From positions 186,001-250,000 of the forward strand of contig NZ_JANFXK010000001.1 in NCBI RefSeq assembly GCF_024459955.1: a stretch of DNA of 64,000 bases, given 5' to 3'. The stretch comes from Anaerovorax odorimutans. Lineage in GTDB: Bacteria; Bacillota; Clostridia; Peptostreptococcales; Anaerovoracaceae. Shown here one piece after another: positions 61,155-64,000 of this stretch. A program made the translations under genes and the position numbers. Under the pieces are notes generated by a model, which saw nothing but the letters and a program-made list of their open reading frames with translations, made no database searches and was not told the origin of the DNA. Numbering within the stretch: position 1 is the stretch's first letter; each line of letters opens with the position of its first letter.

Positions 61155-61179
61155 AACCGCATGAACAGGAAATTTATGG

Positions 61180-61207
61180 GCACCCTAACAACAGGGTGCT
61201 CTTTTTT
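61180..61207 (+). terminator. Rho-independent terminator after the trk operon
   Basis: GCACCCT (61180-61186), 6-nt loop, AGGGTGC (61193-61199), then TCTTTTTTAT. About 26 bp past the second trkH stop. Confidence 0.8.
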
Positions 61208-61248
61208 ATGAAAGGAGCTGAATAATCAAGAAGCAGGGGGAAAATTTT

Positions 61249-61728
61249 ATGCTGGTAAAGGATTTGATGAGCACGGGGATAAGCTGCGTGAAGGAGGACG
61301 CTTCTCTCAGGCAGATCGCCAAACAGATGAAGCAGGAGGACGTGGGCCTGATTCCGGTCTGCAATGATAAGGGGGAGGTTCTGGGCGTGGTAACGGACCG
61401 CGATCTCGTTCTGCGGGCCATGGCCCGGGAAATAGGGGATCGTTCCGGGCAGAAAAAAAAGCCGGAAAACTCCAGCTCCAGGGAAAGCGAATTAAAAGCA
61501 TGCGATGTGATGTCCACAAACATTGTCTGCGCGACTCCCGATATGAATACCCACCATGCGGCTCTGCTGCTGTCCAAATATCAGGTCCGCAGACTGCCGG
61601 TAACGCAGAACGGCAAGCTGGTGGGAATGCTGTCCATGGCCGATATCGCAAGAAAAACCGTCTTTATCGACGAAGCAGGGGACGCACTTTCTTCAATCTG
61701 CGCGATTGCGCCTCCCGCGCATCTATAG
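61249..61728 (+). CDS. Stand-alone tandem CBS-domain protein
   Basis: 159 residues: two CBS motifs, MLVKDLMSTGISCVKEDASL with EVLGVVTDRDLVLRAM, and a second unit KACDVMSTNIVCATPDMNTH with LVGMLSMADIARKTV. A hydrophilic linker rich in Lys and Ser (near 66-80) joins them. CBS pairs bind adenosine ligands and regulate partners. The gene follows the trk terminator by about 40 bp and has its own GGGGGAAAA ribosome site; a link to potassium or nucleotide sensing is only inferred. Confidence 0.83.
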   Translation: MLVKDLMSTGISCVKEDASLRQIAKQMKQEDVGLIPVCNDKGEVLGVVTDRDLVLRAMAREIGDRSGQKKKPENSSSRESELKACDVMSTNIVCATPDMNTHHAALLLSKYQVRRLPVTQNGKLVGMLSMADIARKTVFIDEAGDALSSICAIAPPAHL

Positions 61729-61758
61729 GCCTCCCAAGGGATAAAGGCCGGGGACGTG

Positions 61759-61785
61759 CCTGCCGGTTTTCATACACCCGGCAGG
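61759..61785. terminator. Hairpin between convergent genes
   Basis: CCTGCCGG (61759-61766) pairs with CCGGCAGG (61778-61785) between the CBS-domain gene (plus) and RNase R (minus). T-runs are short, so termination strength is uncertain. Confidence 0.45.
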
Positions 61786-61811
61786 TTCCGTGCTTCGTCC
61801 GGCGGCGCCTG

Positions 61812-63752
61812 CTATTCCTCAATTACGAAATTGATCTCCCGGTTCTCAATGCTGACCGAATCCACAGTAATGCGGACCTTTCCGCCCAGCATATAGATCT
61901 TGTGTCTTCGTTCCCCTACAACCCGATACTTTTCCGGTTCGTAAATATAGTAATCATCCTTAAGCGAATCGAGCCTGATCATACCTTCTATGGTATTTTC
62001 CAGCTGTACATAGATCCCGTATGTGGTCACGCCGCTGATGATGCCGTCAAAGGATTCACCGATGTGATAGGATATATATTCCGCTTTCTTCATTTTTTCA
62101 ACCTGCCGTTCCAGGTCAATGGCCTGGCGCTCGGTGGCAGATGCGATTTCCGCCGCTTCGCGGGTTTTTTTCTTGAAGTTTTTCACGGTCCCGCTGTCCA
62201 GCTCTCCGTGGAGGCAGGCCTTGATAATCCGGTGAATAATCAGATCCGGATATCTTCGGATCGGCGATGTGAAATGGCAGTAGTATTTAAGCGCCAGCCC
62301 AAAATGGCCGCCGCAGTCCGTCCCGTAAAAAGCCTTTTGCATGGAGCGGAGCATCACCGTATTGACCACGTTTTCGTAATTCTTTCCCGACACTTTTTCC
62401 AGTATGCCGTTGAGGGTTTTCGGATGCACCGAATCGACATCGCCTTTCATCCGAATGCCGAAGCCTCTCAGGAAAGTGCGGAATTCCTCCATTTTTTCCG
62501 GCGAGGGGGACTCATGGACACGATAGACAAAGGGCACTTCCATCCAGTAAAAATGCTCCGCTACCGTCTGGTTTGCCAAAAGCATAAACTCTTCCACCAG
62601 CTTGTTGGCTGTCCTGCGTTCAGCAATGTCAACGCTTACAGGGATACCCGAAGCATCCAGGGTAATGTATGCCTCATCGAAATCAAAGTCCAGGCTGCCC
62701 CTCTCCTCCCGCTTTTTGCGGAGGATCTTGGCCAGCTTATCCATGATGAGGATGTCCTCAAAGACCGCCCTGTGCTTTTTCATCAGCGCCAGATCGTTTT
62801 TTTCTAGCATATCGGACACCTCTGAATAGACCATTCTGGCCTTGGAATGAATCACGCTTTCGTAGATATCGTGGTCCACCACTTCTCCCTGGGGAGTCAC
62901 TTCCATATCCACGGACAGAGTCAGCCTGTCCACATCGGGATTCAGACTGCATATGCCGTTAGAAAGTTTTTTGGGGAGCATGGGCACCACCTGGTCGATC
63001 AGGTAAACGCTGTTTCCTCTTTTCAGGGCTTCCTGATCCAGGTAGCCGTCTTCTTTGACATAGTGGGTCACGTCGGCAATATGCACGCCCAGAAGGTAAT
63101 TGCCTCCCGGAAGCATTTCAACGGATATGGCGTCATCGAAGTCCTTTGAGTCGGCTCCGTCTATGGTAATGATGGTCTTTTGCCTCAGATCCCTTCGTCC
63201 TGCCAGTTCCCGGTCCGTCACGCCGCCTTTGCTAACAGCTTTTGCCTCCGCGTTGACGCGGCTGGGGAAGGTCTCTCTGAGACCGCAGGCCCTCATCAGA
63301 GCCTTGATATCGCCTCCCGCCTGACCCCGGCGGCTTATGATCTCTACGATTTTGCCTTCGGCACTGTTTTCTTTATCCGGGTACCTGCTTATCTGAACTA
63401 CGACCTTGTCGCCCCTCTGCGCACCGTGAAAATCTTTTTTCCTTACGAAAATATCTTCACCCATCCTGCGGTCATCGGGTGCGACAAAACCATAGCGCTT
63501 GCTTTTCTCAAAGGTGCCCACGATCTCCTTGGTATTGCGTTCCAGCACCTTGACAATTATTCCTTCTCCGGAACTGCCGGAGGTCTTGGGAATTACCTCC
63601 ACCAGCACCTTGTCCCCGTTCATAGCTCCTCCCATACTGCGGGCGGAAATATAGATATCCGGGTTTTCATCTTCTGTTATAACAAAGCCAAAGCCTTTTC
63701 TGTGCTTTGACAATGTGCCTATCCTTTCAGGTCTTTTCATCTTTTTTCTCAT
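61812..63752 (-). CDS. rnr: Ribonuclease R
   Basis: A processive 3'-5' exoribonuclease. 646 residues, shorter than many homologues (about 700-800) because the N-terminal extension is minimal. Domains: cold-shock OB folds (about 10-170: GTLSKHRKGFGFVITED, DIFVRKKDFHGAQRGDKVVV), RNB domain with TIDGADSKDFDDAISVEM (catalytic Asp cluster), LGVHIADVTHYVKE, FTSPIRRYPDLIIHRIIK, and a C-terminal S1 domain (FDGIISGVTTYGIYVQLE). The start could be 63752 or the Met at 63740. In other Firmicutes smpB often follows; here the downstream gene is convergent. Confidence 0.94.
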   Translation of the reverse strand: MRKKMKRPERIGTLSKHRKGFGFVITEDENPDIYISARSMGGAMNGDKVLVEVIPKTSGSSGEGIIVKVLERNTKEIVGTFEKSKRYGFVAPDDRRMGEDIFVRKKDFHGAQRGDKVVVQISRYPDKENSAEGKIVEIISRRGQAGGDIKALMRACGLRETFPSRVNAEAKAVSKGGVTDRELAGRRDLRQKTIITIDGADSKDFDDAISVEMLPGGNYLLGVHIADVTHYVKEDGYLDQEALKRGNSVYLIDQVVPMLPKKLSNGICSLNPDVDRLTLSVDMEVTPQGEVVDHDIYESVIHSKARMVYSEVSDMLEKNDLALMKKHRAVFEDILIMDKLAKILRKKREERGSLDFDFDEAYITLDASGIPVSVDIAERRTANKLVEEFMLLANQTVAEHFYWMEVPFVYRVHESPSPEKMEEFRTFLRGFGIRMKGDVDSVHPKTLNGILEKVSGKNYENVVNTVMLRSMQKAFYGTDCGGHFGLALKYYCHFTSPIRRYPDLIIHRIIKACLHGELDSGTVKNFKKKTREAAEIASATERQAIDLERQVEKMKKAEYISYHIGESFDGIISGVTTYGIYVQLENTIEGMIRLDSLKDDYYIYEPEKYRVVGERRHKIYMLGGKVRITVDSVSIENREINFVIEE

Positions 63753-63834
63753 ATGTACATTCTAACACATCACGGCGGTTAACGCACCATAAAACGAGCA
63801 GGAGCCATCATCCCTTGCCGTTCCTTTACAGGAA

Positions 63835-63864
63835 AGCCAGCGTCCTTCTGAAAAAACGCTGGCT
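63835..63864 (-). terminator. Possible terminator upstream of RNase R
   Basis: AGCCAGCGT (63835-63843) pairs with ACGCTGGCT (63856-63864). On the minus strand only TTTCC follows. It lies about 18 bp past the stop of the partial gene at 63883. Confidence 0.5.
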
Positions 63865-63882
63865 CACCGTTCAGCAAACCAC

Positions 63883-64000
63883 CTATTTGGTAGTTTCTTT
63901 GGTTGTACTTTTCTGCGCATCATCTGTGTTGTCTGTGCCATCGACCATGTCTTTAGCACCGTCTTTCACATCGTCGCCCAGATCCTCGGCGTCATTCTTC
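63883..64000 (-). CDS. Unrecognised hydrophilic protein, C-terminal end only
   Basis: A minus-strand open frame enters from the right edge and stops at TAG (63883-63885). The 38 visible residues are acidic and then Thr/Lys-rich (DLGDDVKDGAKDMVDGTDN, then KSTTKETTK at the end). Repeated D-x-KDGxKD-like spacing suggests a helical, low-complexity tail. No family assigned. Confidence 0.5.
   Translation of the reverse strand, partial: KNDAEDLGDDVKDGAKDMVDGTDNTDDAQKSTTKETTK

Overview
The window looks like a chromosomal segment of a Gram-positive, endospore-lineage Firmicute, most likely a class Clostridia anaerobe. The markers are CodY, a YunB-type sporulation protein, the priA-def-fmt-rsmB-prpC-prkC-rsgA-rpe block, the dprA-topA-hslVU-codY block and a large tRNA array. 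These conserved blocks are of ordinary base composition. The first 25 kb is visibly AT-rich with different codon use, as expected of a horizontally variable surface-glycan locus. Species cannot be named from sequence reading alone.

Region 1 (about 1-28 kb, all real genes on the minus strand) is a surface polysaccharide / teichoic-acid-like locus. Transcription starts near 25.0 kb with a PglF/CapD-type UDP-sugar 4,6-dehydratase and a PglE/EpsN-type aminotransferase. It continues through an O-antigen polymerase/ligase-family protein, a second degenerate-looking DegT aminotransferase, a PglC/WcaJ-type phosphoglycosyl transferase, an octopine/nopaline-dehydrogenase-family protein, an ATP-grasp ligase, a FemAB/GNAT-type acyltransferase, a GT4 glycosyltransferase and a Wzx flippase. 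A second unit (promoter near 7.95 kb) carries another polymerase/ligase-family protein, RmlA, a GT2-TagF fusion, a CDP-glycerol glycerophosphotransferase, a GtrB-type glycosyltransferase and a truncated DUF6056-like membrane protein. The two units are separated by an insertion-sequence graveyard (ISNCY/IS1202-like, IS21 istB fragment, IS66 remnant), and an IS3-family remnant lies between the ATP-grasp and opine-dehydrogenase genes. GtrA, a second GtrB and a secreted beta-helix protein sit at 25-28 kb. Three promoters in this locus share almost the same architecture (TTGAAA, 17 bp, then TGG-TATACT).

Region 2 (28.2-41.6 kb) is housekeeping: rpe, rsgA, prkC, prpC, rsmB, a zinc metallopeptidase, fmt, def, priA, asnA and queH on the minus strand, then a plus-strand radical SAM gene and a minus-strand tdk.

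Region 3 (42.1-44.0 kb) is an array of 16 tRNA genes on the minus strand with two clear sigma-A-type promoters. A structured element of about 110 bp is bounded by a 29-bp duplication of the 3' part of tRNA-Asn.

Region 4 (44.0-54.7 kb, minus strand) has yigZ, hflX, yunB, codY (own promoter and candidate CodY box), hslU, hslV, topA, dprA, a ComM/YifB ATPase and yraN. Region 5 (54.7-64.0 kb) has a repeated palindromic intergenic element, a Cof-type HAD phosphatase, an MBL-fold hydrolase, a plus-strand potassium-uptake operon trkA-trkH-trkH followed by a CBS-domain protein, then minus-strand RNase R and the C-terminal end of an unrecognised gene at the window edge.
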